DNA from: Actinomycetota bacterium
GTDB taxonomy: Bacteria; Actinomycetota; Thermoleophilia; Solirubrobacterales; 70-9
DNA length: 56,890 nucleotides
Assembly: GCA_005885405.1 (NCBI GenBank)
Contig: VAYN01000023.1
Span: forward strand, 1-56,890
Direction: 5' to 3'
Shown here: piece after piece, positions 21,387-29,446 of the stretch
Layout: the number at the start of each line of letters is the position of its first letter
How positions within the stretch are numbered: position 1 is the first letter of the stretch
The notes under the pieces: generated by a model
Told to the model about the DNA's origin: nothing
The model's database searches: none
The model's input: only the letters and a program-made list of their open reading frames with translations
Translations under genes and position numbers: made by a program

Positions 21387-22984
21387 GTCGGCTGCTCGTG
21401 AGCGGGGGGAACCTCGCTCATCGCGTGCTCGGCGAGTGCGGTGATCGTCAGGCTGGGGTTGACGCCGACGTTCGCCGGCACCGCCGAGCCGTCGCAGACC
21501 AGCAGGTTCTCGTAGCCGAAGACCCGCTGGCGGGCGTCGACGACGCCGTCCTCGGGCCCGTGCCCGATTACCGCCCCGCCGAGGATGTGGGCGGTGGTCG
21601 GCACGTTCAAGAGCGCCTCGGTCATCGAGCTCTGGGCGACGCCGCCGGTCCGCTTGGCGAGCCATTCCGCCGCCTCGTTGGCGACCGGGATGAAGGTCGG
21701 GTTCGGTTTCTCGGGGTCCTGTTCGGTCTGCAGCCAGACGTTGCCTGAGCGTTTCAGCTTCGGGCGCAGGGCGATCGCGTTGTCCAGCGTCTGCATCACC
21801 AGAAGGATGATCGTGCGGCGCGACCAGTTCTTCGGGTAGAGCACCTTGGCGAAACGGACCGGGTGCCGCAGCATCTGGCCGAGCAGCTTCAGCGGCCGGG
21901 TGACGCGGGTGCCGTCCCCGACCAGCAGGGTGTAGAGGAGGCTCATCGAGTCGCCCGCCTTGCCGTAGCTGACCGTCTCGATGTGGGTATCGGCGTCGGG
22001 GTAGATGCTGCCGCTGATCGCGACCCGCTTGGTCAGGTCTTCGGGGTAGTCCTCGGGGACGGTGACGGCGAGGATCATCTCGCTGTTGGTGCGGACCAGC
22101 TCGCCGAGCCGCTCGGAGATGCGGGGCAGGGCGCCGCCGAGGCGGCAGCGCTGCAGCAGCTTGTTGGTGCCGAGGGCGCCCGCGGCGACGACGACGCCGC
22201 GCGCCCGCAGGGTGCGCTTGCCGCGGCCGGGGATCATCCCCGAGCGCTCGCTGGCGACCGTGTAGCCGTCGCTGCCGTCGGCGGCGCCGATCGGCCGGAT
22301 CTCGGTCACGGTGCGATCGGGAATGACCTCGACGCCGCGCTGTTCGGCCAGGTAGAGGTAGTTCTTGACGAGGGTGTTCTTGGCGCCGACCGGGCAGCCG
22401 ACCATGCAGCGCCCGCAGAGGGTGCAGCCGGTGCGGTCGGGTCCCTCGCCGCCGAAGTAGGGATCGGAGACCGTTTTGCCGCGCTCGCCGAAGTAGATCC
22501 CGACGGGGGTCTTCTGGTAGGTGTCGCCGACGCCGATCTGCTCGCCGTACTCGCGCAGGAGGTCGTCGGCGGCGTCGTCGGTCTCGACGTGAACGACGCC
22601 GAGCATCCGCTGCGCTTCGGTGTAGTGGGGGGCGAGCTCGCGCTGCCAGTCGGCGAGGTCGGCCCACTGCGGGTCCTGGAAGAACTTCTGCGGCGGGACG
22701 TAGAGCGTGTTGGCGTAGCCGAGGCTGCCGCCGCCGACGCCGCTGCCGCTGACCACGGAGACGTCCTTGAAGGTCGAAAGCCGGAAGATCCCCCGCAGGC
22801 CGAGGCGTGGGGCCCAGAAGTAGCGGCGGATGTCCCAGGTCGACTTCGGGAAGTCCTTGTCGGTGAAGCGCTTGCCGCACTCCAGGACGGCGACTTTGTA
22901 GCCCTTTTCGGCCAGGCGCAGGGCCGAGACAGACCCCCCGAAGCCGGAGCCGACGACGATCCAGTCGTAGTCGTACTGGCTCAT
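21359..22984 (-). CDS. GMC oxidoreductase with a ferredoxin-type cysteine motif (ChoD-like)
   Basis: A 541-residue flavoprotein. The FAD dinucleotide fold is at the N-terminus ([18 protein letters not shown]). The GMC C-terminal active-site pair is represented by TAHILGG and [12 protein letters not shown], and [10 protein letters not shown] is typical of the family. Around residues 170-185 the motif [18 protein letters not shown] gives CxxCxxCxxxCP, the pattern for a 4Fe-4S cluster; related cysteine motifs occur in ChoD-like cholesterol-oxidase homologues. A rubredoxin gene lies 21 bases upstream in the same direction, so electrons could pass from flavin through Fe-S to rubredoxin (inference). 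The true substrate, perhaps a sterol or other alcohol, is unknown. Confidence 0.88.
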
Positions 22985-23005
22985 CGACTCGACCTCACCT
23001 GTGGC

Positions 23006-23200
23006 CTAGGCCTCGCCGGGCTCGAGCGGGCGAAAATCCGTCGTGCGGGCGCCGCAGACCGGGCAGAACCAGTCCTTGGGGATGTCCTCGAAGGCGGTTC
23101 CCGGCGGGATGCCGCCGTCCGGATCGCCGATCGCAGGGTCGTAGATGAACCCGCAGCTGTCGCAGATCCAGAGGGTTGCGTCTTTCGTCTCGGTCGTCAT
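23006..23200 (-). CDS. Rubredoxin-like iron protein
   Basis: A 64-residue electron carrier with the four iron ligands C13, C16 ([12 protein letters not shown]) and C46, C49 ([13 protein letters not shown]), and the usual [15 protein letters not shown] between. Family members carry one iron and serve alkane monooxygenases, reductases or stress enzymes. The unusually long N-terminal leader ([10 protein letters not shown]) and C-terminal EPGEA are minor extras. Transcribed just ahead of the GMC oxidoreductase. Confidence 0.95.
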   Translation of the reverse strand: MTTETKDATLWICDSCGFIYDPAIGDPDGGIPPGTAFEDIPKDWFCPVCGARTTDFRPLEPGEA

Positions 23201-23248
23201 TGAGGTGAATGTTAGAGATCCTGGCTGGGTGGCCAGTTGTTTAATCGG

Positions 23249-23812
23249 TCATTTGCCGAAGCTGACCTGCGGCGCGTTGCGCTCGCTGGCGTCCTCGATC
23301 TCGAAGTACTCGCGGGCGGTGAAGCCACCCTGGTTGGCGATGATCGAGCCCGGGAACTGCTGGATGTCCGTGTTGTAGGACTGGACGTTGGAGTTGTAGA
23401 TCCGGCGGGAAGCCTGGATCTCGTCCTCGAGCTCGGAGAGGTTGCGGCTCAGCTGCTGGAAGTTCTCGGTCGCCCGCAGGGTGGGGTAGTTCTCGGCCAC
23501 CGCTTTGACGTCGGCCAGCGCCTGGGTCAGCTGCTGCTCAGCTTTGGCGGTTTCCTCGACACCCTGCGCCTGCATTGCCGCGGCCCGCGCCTGGGTGGTT
23601 TTCTCGAAGGTCGCGCTCTCGTGCTCGGCGTAGCCTTTGACCGTCTCGACGAGGTTGGGAACGAGGTCGTGGCGCCGTTTCAGCTGTACGTCGATCCCGC
23701 TCCAGGACTCGTCCACCCGGTTGCGCGAGGCGATGATCGAGTTGCGCTTCGCGATGTAGTAGAGGACCGCGAGGATGAGAATCGCGACGACGACGATGAT
23801 GACGATGGTCAT
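23249..23812 (-). CDS. LemA family protein
   Basis: A 187-residue protein with an N-terminal membrane helix (TIVIIVVVAILILAVLYYIA) and the helical LemA core: IASRNRVDESWSGIDVQLKR, RHDLVPNLVETVKGYA, LRATENFQQLSRNLSELEDE and the C-terminal YNTDIQQFPGSIIA and YFEIEDASER. Function of the family is not well known; some members act with membrane peptidases or in envelope stress. A long inverted repeat separates it from a divergent gene often found in such settings. Confidence 0.93.
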   Translation of the reverse strand: MTIVIIVVVAILILAVLYYIAKRNSIIASRNRVDESWSGIDVQLKRRHDLVPNLVETVKGYAEHESATFEKTTQARAAAMQAQGVEETAKAEQQLTQALADVKAVAENYPTLRATENFQQLSRNLSELEDEIQASRRIYNSNVQSYNTDIQQFPGSIIANQGGFTAREYFEIEDASERNAPQVSFGK

Positions 23813-23857
23813 TGAGGCTCCTGTGGTCGAACCGGGCTTGGCCGCATCCTAACGCCG

Positions 23858-23904
23858 CGGCGTTCGTCCTTTCATGGTCTATGTCGGGGAAAGGACGAAC
23901 GCCG
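23858..23904. promoter_or_regulatory. Inverted repeat between divergent lemA and the 23922 gene
   Basis: Perfect 16-base arms CGGCGTTCGTCCTTTC (23858-23873) and GAAAGGACGAACGCCG (23889-23904) with a 15-base centre. Pairing continues outward with small bulges (GCATCCTAACG on the left against GCGTAGGATCGC on the right). It fills the intergenic gap and lies 17 bases from the GTG start at 23922, as expected for a shared operator or RNA hairpin. Confidence 0.7.
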
Positions 23905-23921
23905 ATGCGTAGGATCGCGGC

Positions 23922-24614
23922 GTGGGCGGTAAGGCGGAAGCGCAGGAATGGGCTGAGATCGTGCGCGGCTACGGCGAGCGCAACGGGCTCACCTACGAGC
24001 CGGTCGGCGGGATCAACCCGAAAGACGGCCCGGTCGCGCTCTGCGTCGGTGGCGTCAACCGGCTGACGGGGCAGCTCGCCGAGGGTTTCTGGGGCGCCTC
24101 CTGCGACGCCGACGAAAAGGAAGTCGGCGGCTTCTTCAGCAAGTCGGTGGTCCCGACCGCGGTCCTCGCCAAGTCCCACATGCCCGACCTGGCGCAGGTC
24201 ATGCCCGCCTTCAACGTCGAGTCGATCGAGGGACACGAGGTGGTGACTCAGCGCTTCCAGCGCAAGGTCGAGTTCGAGTCGATCGACTTCAACCGGCGCT
24301 TCCTGGCGACGGTGCCAAGCGAGTATGACCCGGTGGCGCTGCGAGAGCTCTTCGGCCCCGGCTTCCTCAGCTGGGTGACGACGATCGGCGGGGAGATCGA
24401 CTTCGGCGTCAACGACCGCCAGCTCTGGTTCCTCTGGCGCCTGCGCGAGCGCAGCGAGGACGAACTGAAGGCGGCGCTGAAGAACGCCGGTCAGCTCTTC
24501 AAACGGCTGCAGATTGAGATGGAGGAGAGCGGCATCCACACCTACCGGCCCGGCCCCTGGCACGCCGGCCTGGAGCCGTTCCCCGACGCGCCCGCGGGGG
24601 CTCAGGCGGGGTAG
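23922..24614 (+). CDS. Uncharacterised soluble protein divergent from lemA
   Basis: A 230-residue protein that I do not recognise as a named family. GTG at 23922 is the start. It has no signal peptide or membrane segment. Sequence features include a conserved-looking core FESIDFNRRFLATVPSEYDP, the stretch LFGPGFLSWVTTIGGEIDFG followed by NDRQLWFLW, and a helical tail (LKAALKNAGQLFKRLQIEME). The FNRRF-x-V-x(3)-DP-x-A-x(3)-L pattern is common in proteins encoded near LemA or in DUF3137-like proteins, so a shared role with lemA is plausible but unproved. The end overlaps the convergent NUDIX gene by 13 bases. Confidence 0.75.
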   Translation: MGGKAEAQEWAEIVRGYGERNGLTYEPVGGINPKDGPVALCVGGVNRLTGQLAEGFWGASCDADEKEVGGFFSKSVVPTAVLAKSHMPDLAQVMPAFNVESIEGHEVVTQRFQRKVEFESIDFNRRFLATVPSEYDPVALRELFGPGFLSWVTTIGGEIDFGVNDRQLWFLWRLRERSEDELKAALKNAGQLFKRLQIEMEESGIHTYRPGPWHAGLEPFPDAPAGAQAG

Positions 24615-25246
24615 TCGGGGTCGCCGGGGAGGACGACGCGGGGTTCGGCGGCGTCCTCGGCGATCACCACCGGCAGGATCGGCTCGAGGGTGCGCTCGCG
24701 GTAGGCGGTCATCGCCTCGTCGGAAGTGCGGAACTCGGCCAGCCAGCGCAGCTGCGTCTGGGTCGGGAAGGAGAGGACAAGCTCGCCGGCCTCCTGCGCC
24801 TTGAGGGCGGCGGTTGGCTGAAACCAGCGCGCCTCGGTGGTCTCGACGCCGTCCGGTTTCGGCGGAGTGTGGGCGGGGGCGAGGGCGAGGAAGAACCAGG
24901 CGTCGAAGCGGGTCTGGATCACCTCGGGGGTGATCCAGCGGGTGAAGGGGACGAGCTCCTCGCCGGCGTCGAGCTCGATCCCGGCCTCCTCGGCCAGCTC
25001 GCGGATCGCGCAGGCGCGGAGGCCGGTCTCCTCGGCGCCGTCGACCTCGTCCAGCGAGCCGCCGGGGAAGACCCAGACGCCGGGCATGAACTTCGCCTCC
25101 TCGCTGCGTCGCAGCATCAGCACCTCGAGCGCGCGCTGCGAGTGCTTGCCGCCGCGCCGAAGCAGCACTACCGAGGCGGCGGGCCGGGGCGTCGAGGGCG
25201 GCCCGAAGTTGGGCATCTCCGCCGGTCCCCGTCGCCGCTCCTCCAT
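24602..25246 (-). CDS. NUDIX hydrolase
   Basis: A 214-residue NUDIX enzyme. The signature is split by an insertion: FPGGSLDE, then ACAIRELAEEAGIEL, that is G-x5-E...REUxEExGU with extra residues between. This longer loop is typical of the NUDT19/RP2-like branch, which includes acyl-CoA pyrophosphatases. N-terminal RPAASVVLLRR and MLRRSEEAKFMPGVWVFPGG fit the same branch. No membrane helix. Likely cleaves an X-linked nucleoside diphosphate such as a CoA ester (family inference). Confidence 0.88.
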   Translation of the reverse strand: MEERRRGPAEMPNFGPPSTPRPAASVVLLRRGGKHSQRALEVLMLRRSEEAKFMPGVWVFPGGSLDEVDGAEETGLRACAIRELAEEAGIELDAGEELVPFTRWITPEVIQTRFDAWFFLALAPAHTPPKPDGVETTEARWFQPTAALKAQEAGELVLSFPTQTQLRWLAEFRTSDEAMTAYRERTLEPILPVVIAEDAAEPRVVLPGDPDYPA

Positions 25247-25262
25247 CGGAGCAGCGTAAACC

Positions 25263-26429
25263 TCAGCTGAGGACGCGGCGGCGCTCGCGGCGGAGCCAGG
25301 CGCGGTGGGCGAGCCAGGCGAGGAGCGCGATCAGGGCGATCGGCCCGAGAATGGCGAGGGCGACGACGGCGACTGCGGCGGCTACGGCGAGGATGTGGCC
25401 GGCGTCGTCGAGGGCATCGCCGACGCCCCAGGCGCCTCCTTCATCAGCAGACTGCTCCGAGTCGCCGGTCTCGATCCGGACGAGGACGCGGGAGAAGTCG
25501 GCGCGGCGCTCGAGGTGCTGGAGCTGGGTGCGGAGGCGGGCGCGGTGGCGCCGCTCCTGCGCTAGCTCGGCTTCGACCGCTTCGCGCTCCGATTCGGTTT
25601 CCGCCGCTTCCAGTTGGGCGAGGAGGCTGTCGACGCGGGCCTTCGAGTCCTGCAGGAGCTCGCCGGTGGTGACGGTCGGCGCGGTGATGTCGTTCGTCGC
25701 CTCGTGCCGCGTGCGCACCTCGTCGATCGCAGAGAGGGCGGCGAGCGCGTCGCCGAGTTTCCCGCTCGGGATCAGCAGCTCGAAGCGGGCGCCGGCGAGG
25801 CCCGGCTCGCCCTCGCGGGTGGAGGAGCGGAGGACGATGCCGTCGTGGGCGTGGACGGCTTCGAAAACGTCCGCGGAGTCGTCGGCTACGTCAGCGGGAT
25901 CGGCCCCGAGGACGACCTCGGCGTTGCGTTCGACGGCTCGCTTTTGAGGATTTAGGTTGGCCGGTATATAGGGACCGCTGCCGTCGAAGTACTTAACGGC
26001 CGGCGGGCTCACTGCCCCTGCGGCCGCGGATGAGACGCCAGCTTCGGCTTCTTCCGTTGCCCCCTCCGCCTCCGGCGCCGGCTTTGCAATCCGTTCCGGC
26101 TTGGCGAGGAGCCCGGTTCCGCTCTCCTCGGAAAAGTCACGCGAGCTTCCAGAGCTTTTAGACAATGACTCCGCGCTATCTTCGGATTCGGTCGAAACGA
26201 CTACCGCCGTGACCATCGCGATCGCGAGAATCGCCACTCCTCCCGCCGGGATCAGCAGGCGCCGCGGCTTCACCGACCGCAGTCGCTCGAACGGGGTCCA
26301 TCTCCAGTGCGAGCGCCGCGGGAAGCCCGCGGCGGCACGTTTGTCGAGCTCGGCGGTGAACTCCGGCCGCGGCGTCGGCCGCAGCGCCTTCAGGTCGGCG
26401 GCGAGCTGCTCGTCCCTAGGCGTTTCCAT
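25263..26429 (-). CDS. DUF4349-domain membrane protein, probable anti-sigma factor
   Basis: A 388-residue protein. The first 75 residues are a cytoplasmic zone (ELDKRAAAGFPRR), then a membrane helix (LLIPAGGVAILAIAMVTAVVV), a low-complexity Ser/Glu/Ala linker, and an extracytoplasmic DUF4349 domain (RNAEVVLGADPADVADDSADVF, then FELLIPSGKLGDALAALSAI, and a coiled coil rich in RVDSLLAQLEAAE). Two further hydrophobic segments end the protein. The gene overlaps the upstream sigma factor by 14 bases, the usual layout for a sigma/anti-sigma pair. No zinc-binding anti-sigma HxxxCxxC motif is present, so the anti-sigma role is inferred from context only. Confidence 0.8.
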   Translation of the reverse strand: METPRDEQLAADLKALRPTPRPEFTAELDKRAAAGFPRRSHWRWTPFERLRSVKPRRLLIPAGGVAILAIAMVTAVVVSTESEDSAESLSKSSGSSRDFSEESGTGLLAKPERIAKPAPEAEGATEEAEAGVSSAAAGAVSPPAVKYFDGSGPYIPANLNPQKRAVERNAEVVLGADPADVADDSADVFEAVHAHDGIVLRSSTREGEPGLAGARFELLIPSGKLGDALAALSAIDEVRTRHEATNDITAPTVTTGELLQDSKARVDSLLAQLEAAETESEREAVEAELAQERRHRARLRTQLQHLERRADFSRVLVRIETGDSEQSADEGGAWGVGDALDDAGHILAVAAAVAVVALAILGPIALIALLAWLAHRAWLRRERRRVLS

Positions 26430-26985
26430 CGCAGGCCTCCCTTAGCTTGGTCATTGCGCGGTGAAGCTTGGTGCCGGCGTTCGACTCGCCGATGCCGAGG
26501 ACGTGGGCGATCTCGGCGTTGGCGAGGCCGGCGAAGAACTTGAGCGCGATCAGCTCGCGCTCGCGAGGGTCCAGCCGCTCCAGGGCCGCCGAGACCGCGA
26601 GGCGACGTTCGCTGTCCTCGGCGCTCTCGGTTGCGTCGAGGCTCTCCAGATCGGCTGGCTCGGTCGTCAGCTCCGCCTGGCGCCCGCGGCGGCGCAGCTC
26701 GTCCAGCGCCGCATTGCGGGCGATCCCGAAGAGCCAGGCCCGCGGTTCGCCGCGCCCAGGGTCGAAGCGGTTGCGCTTGCGGTAGGCGCGCTCGAAGACG
26801 GCGGCGGTGACTTCTTCGGCCGCCGCCGAGTCGCGCAGCAGGCCGGCGACGTAGGCATAGACGTCGTCGCGGCTGGAGCGGTAGAGCCGCTCGAAGGCGA
26901 GATCACCCGCCCGCGGCGCGTCCTTTGCCTCTGCCACCAGCGTCTGCTCCATGCCCGTACTACGGCCAGGATCGGGATCCATCAC
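26416..26985 (-). CDS. ECF-type RNA polymerase sigma factor
   Basis: A 189-residue sigma-70 family protein. Region 2 is visible as FERLYRSSRDDVYAYVAGLL...EEVTAAVFERAYR with PRAWLFGIARNAALDELRRR, and region 4 as LERLDPRERELIALKFFAGL and NAEIAHVLGIGESNAGTKLHRAM. Short ECF type. GTG at 26985 or ATG at 26982 or 26952 are the possible starts, with none having a clear ribosome-binding site. Overlap with the DUF4349 gene suggests coupled translation. Two copies of a palindrome lie immediately upstream and may control it. Confidence 0.92.
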   Translation of the reverse strand: MMDPDPGRSTGMEQTLVAEAKDAPRAGDLAFERLYRSSRDDVYAYVAGLLRDSAAAEEVTAAVFERAYRKRNRFDPGRGEPRAWLFGIARNAALDELRRRGRQAELTTEPADLESLDATESAEDSERRLAVSAALERLDPRERELIALKFFAGLANAEIAHVLGIGESNAGTKLHRAMTKLREACDGNA

Positions 26986-26990
26986 AGGAG

Positions 26991-27054
26991 TATTCAGCGC
27001 TCGCTGATTTTCCCCCTCTATAGCCGTGGATATTCAGCGCTCGCTGAATTTTCC
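26991..27054. promoter_or_regulatory. Two direct copies of a palindromic element, probable operator pair upstream of the sigma factor
   Basis: The 17-mer TATTCAGCGCTCGCTGA occurs at 26991-27007 and again at 27031-27047, 40 bases apart, each followed by (A)TTTTCC. The second copy has ATTCAGCG/CGCTGAAT arms around two bases. In the sense of the sigma gene, TATAGA (27022-27017) lies between the copies and could be a -10 box. The distal copy also starts about ten bases after the bioA stop. Confidence 0.7.
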
Positions 27055-27062
27055 ACGTAGTA

Positions 27063-28340
27063 CTAAGCCGCTTGGGGGAGCTGCGAGGGGGCTGAGGAAA
27101 CCGCTGCGCGGATCGCGTCCGTGGCGATCGCGACGAGCTTGCGCAGCTCGCTCTCAGAGATCGTGAGCGGGGGCATGAGGACGATCGTGTTGCCGAGGGG
27201 GCGGATGAAGGCGCCGCGCTGGCGGGCCTCGACCGTGACCCGGTGGCCCATCCGCAGGGCGGCGTCGTGGTCGCCGAGGTCGATGCCGACCATGAAGCCC
27301 TTCTGGCGCACCTCCGCGACCTCTGGCAGCGCCGCCACCTCCGCCAGCAGCTCTTCGAGCAAGGCGATCTTCGGCTGCAGGCGCTCCAGCGTCCGCTCCT
27401 GCTCGAAGACGTCGAGGTTGGCGAGCGCGGCCGCGCAGGCGAGCGGATTGCCGGTGTAGGTGTGGCCGTGGAAGAAGGTCTTGAACTCCTCGTAGCTGCC
27501 GAGGAAGCCCGCGTAGATCTCCTCCGTCGCCAGCGTCGCCGCCAGCGGCAGGTAGCCCCCGGTGATCCCCTTTGCCAGGCACATCAGGTCCGGCGCGACG
27601 CCTTCCTGCTCAGAGGCAAACATCGTCCCGGTCCGGCCGAACCCCGTCGCGACCTCATCGCAGACGAGCAGGACTCCGAAGCGGTCACAGAGCTCGCGGG
27701 CGGCGCGCAGATACCCCTCGGGCTGGACGAGGATCCCGGCCGCGCCTTGGACGAGCGGCTCGACGACCACGGCGGCGACCTCATTGCCGTGCGCCTCCAG
27801 GACCCGCTCGAGGTCGGCAGCGTCGCCCGGCTCCGCCACATGGGTCTCGAACAAGAGCGGCCGGTAGGTCGAGTGGAAGAGGTCGATGCCTCCCACCGAC
27901 ACCGAGCCGATCGTGTCGCCGTGGTAGGCCTCGCGCAGGCGCACGAACTTGGTTCGCCTCGCGTGTTCCTCACCTCGCTGCTGCTGGTACTGGAAGGCGA
28001 TCTTCAGCGCGATCTCTGCCGCGGTCGAGCCCGAGTCCGAGTAGAAGACGCGAGAGAGACCCGCTGGCGCGATCTCGACCAGGCGCGCCGCCAGCTCCGT
28101 CCCGCCGGGATGGGAGAGGCCGAGCATCGTCGTCACGGCTGCGTCGATGGTCGGGTGCCGGTGGCCGTGAACGTTGCACCACAGCGCCGCCGTCCCGTCG
28201 AGATAGCGCCGGCCGTCGGTGTCGAAGAGGTAGGAGCCCTCGCCGCGCTCGATCACCAGCGGCTCTTCCTCGCTCCAACCCTGCTGCTGGGTGAAGGGAT
28301 GCCAGACGTGGTCGCGGTCGAGCTGAGCGTAGTCCGGCAT
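27063..28340 (-). CDS. bioA: Adenosylmethionine-8-amino-7-oxononanoate aminotransferase
   Basis: A 425-residue PLP enzyme that makes 7,8-diaminopelargonic acid from KAPA with S-adenosylmethionine as amino donor, the step between BioF and BioD. The N-terminal HVWHPFTQQQ, the GTAALWCNVHGHRHP loop, VCDEVATGFGRTG, and the PLP lysine in LCLAKGITGGYLP are diagnostic. FKTFFHGHTYTGNPLACAAALA follows. ATG at 28340. It is 3.3 kb away from bioB-bioF-bioD, on the same strand. Confidence 0.95.
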   Translation of the reverse strand: MPDYAQLDRDHVWHPFTQQQGWSEEEPLVIERGEGSYLFDTDGRRYLDGTAALWCNVHGHRHPTIDAAVTTMLGLSHPGGTELAARLVEIAPAGLSRVFYSDSGSTAAEIALKIAFQYQQQRGEEHARRTKFVRLREAYHGDTIGSVSVGGIDLFHSTYRPLLFETHVAEPGDAADLERVLEAHGNEVAAVVVEPLVQGAAGILVQPEGYLRAARELCDRFGVLLVCDEVATGFGRTGTMFASEQEGVAPDLMCLAKGITGGYLPLAATLATEEIYAGFLGSYEEFKTFFHGHTYTGNPLACAAALANLDVFEQERTLERLQPKIALLEELLAEVAALPEVAEVRQKGFMVGIDLGDHDAALRMGHRVTVEARQRGAFIRPLGNTIVLMPPLTISESELRKLVAIATDAIRAAVSSAPSQLPQAA

Positions 28341-28417
28341 GGGTCCGAAGTTAGTCTCGCCGGCGGCGGCAGCCGCGCCCGAAAAGTGCCGAGTTAGCGC
28401 GTTGCTAGCGTCGCTGC

Positions 28418-28888
28418 ATGAGACGCATCAACATCTCCACGCCCGCGTTCGAGTACGACCAGGAGGACCCCGACGGTTTCCGCAGCGGCCTCGCCCGCCT
28501 CGGCAAGCTGCTCGGTGACGCCGCGAAGGAATCCGGGATCTCGGTCTACGAGCTGCCGCCCGGCCAAGCGATCTGTCCCTACCACTACGAGTGCGGGGAG
28601 GAGGAGTGGCTGCTGGTGCTAGCGGGAGAGCCGACTCTGCGCCACCCGGAGGGCTCGGAACGCCTCGCTCCCTGGGATGTCGTCTTCTTCGAAAAAGGCC
28701 CGGCCGGCGCCCATGGCGTCCGTAACGCGACCGAGGAGCCGGTCCGCGTCCTCATGTTCTCCACCGTCGTCGTCCCCAGCGCCACCGTCTATCCAGATAG
28801 CGACAAGGTCGGGATCTGGACCGGCGATCCCGACAGCGACGTGATCGTCCGGCGGGAGAGCAAGGTGGAGTACTTCGACGGCGAGTGA
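28418..28888 (+). CDS. Cupin-domain protein
   Basis: A 156-residue single-domain cupin. The first metal-binding motif is PYHYECGEEEWLLVLAGEPTLRHPEG (shown here in part: His, Glu, Glu), with the second as PAGAHGVRNATEEPVRVLMF, giving the second His. This matches a small beta-barrel that binds a metal and may act as enzyme or sensor. No signal peptide. Divergent from bioA and followed by marR after about 60 bases. Substrate unknown. Confidence 0.85.
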   Translation: MRRINISTPAFEYDQEDPDGFRSGLARLGKLLGDAAKESGISVYELPPGQAICPYHYECGEEEWLLVLAGEPTLRHPEGSERLAPWDVVFFEKGPAGAHGVRNATEEPVRVLMFSTVVVPSATVYPDSDKVGIWTGDPDSDVIVRRESKVEYFDGE

Positions 28889-28925
28889 TATCGATCACAC
28901 GAACAAATATTGCCTCACTGAAAAG

Positions 28926-28941
28926 GTTGCGCGTGTGCAAC
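28926..28941. promoter_or_regulatory. Probable MarR operator
   Basis: GTTGC (28926-28930) and GCAAC (28937-28941) form an inverted repeat with a six-base centre, ending seven bases before the GTG start of the MarR gene. A second inverted pair, GTGAT/ATCAC, lies at 28885-28898. Position and symmetry fit autoregulation by the adjacent regulator. Confidence 0.55.
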
Positions 28942-28948
28942 TATTGTC

Positions 28949-29446
28949 GTGATGAACACGACGATAGAGGCGACTGACACCGCTGCCCGGGTAGGGGCTC
29001 TGCTCCACCACCTCTTCCTCTATGACCGCGGCAATCAGCTGCGGGTGTTGGAGGAGACCGGGCTCTCGATGACCCAGTGCAAGGTCCTGCTCGAGCTCGG
29101 TGGCCTCGGCGGCGACGCCCGGGCCTGGCAGGTCTCCGACCTAGCCGAGCTCTTCGGCGTTTCGGTTCCCTCGATGAGCCGCGCCGTCGACTCCCTCGTC
29201 AAGGCGAAGCTGGCGACTCGGGTCGAGGACCCGGATGACCGGCGTGTCCGCCGGGTGAAGATCACCGCCAAGGGCAAGGATCTCGTCGCCAAGCTCGTCA
29301 CCGTTCGCATGACCGGAATCGAGGCCTTCGTTGCCACTCTCGGCGCCGCCCAGCGGCGCAAGCTCGATGCCGCCGTAGAGGCGCTGCTCGACCGCGAGGA
29401 CCTCGCCCAGACTTATGAGGCTCTGAAAGGAAGTGATCGCGCTTGA
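28949..29446 (+). CDS. MarR family transcriptional regulator
   Basis: A 165-residue winged-helix regulator. The helix-turn-helix is QVSDLAELFGVSVPSMSRAVDSLV and the wing is RVEDPDDRRVRRVKITAKGKDL, both typical. The start is GTG at 28949 with ATG immediately next. The stop overlaps the start of the MFS transporter by four bases (TTGA), so it most likely represses that exporter and itself through the adjacent inverted repeat. Confidence 0.93.
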   Translation: MMNTTIEATDTAARVGALLHHLFLYDRGNQLRVLEETGLSMTQCKVLLELGGLGGDARAWQVSDLAELFGVSVPSMSRAVDSLVKAKLATRVEDPDDRRVRRVKITAKGKDLVAKLVTVRMTGIEAFVATLGAAQRRKLDAAVEALLDREDLAQTYEALKGSDRA

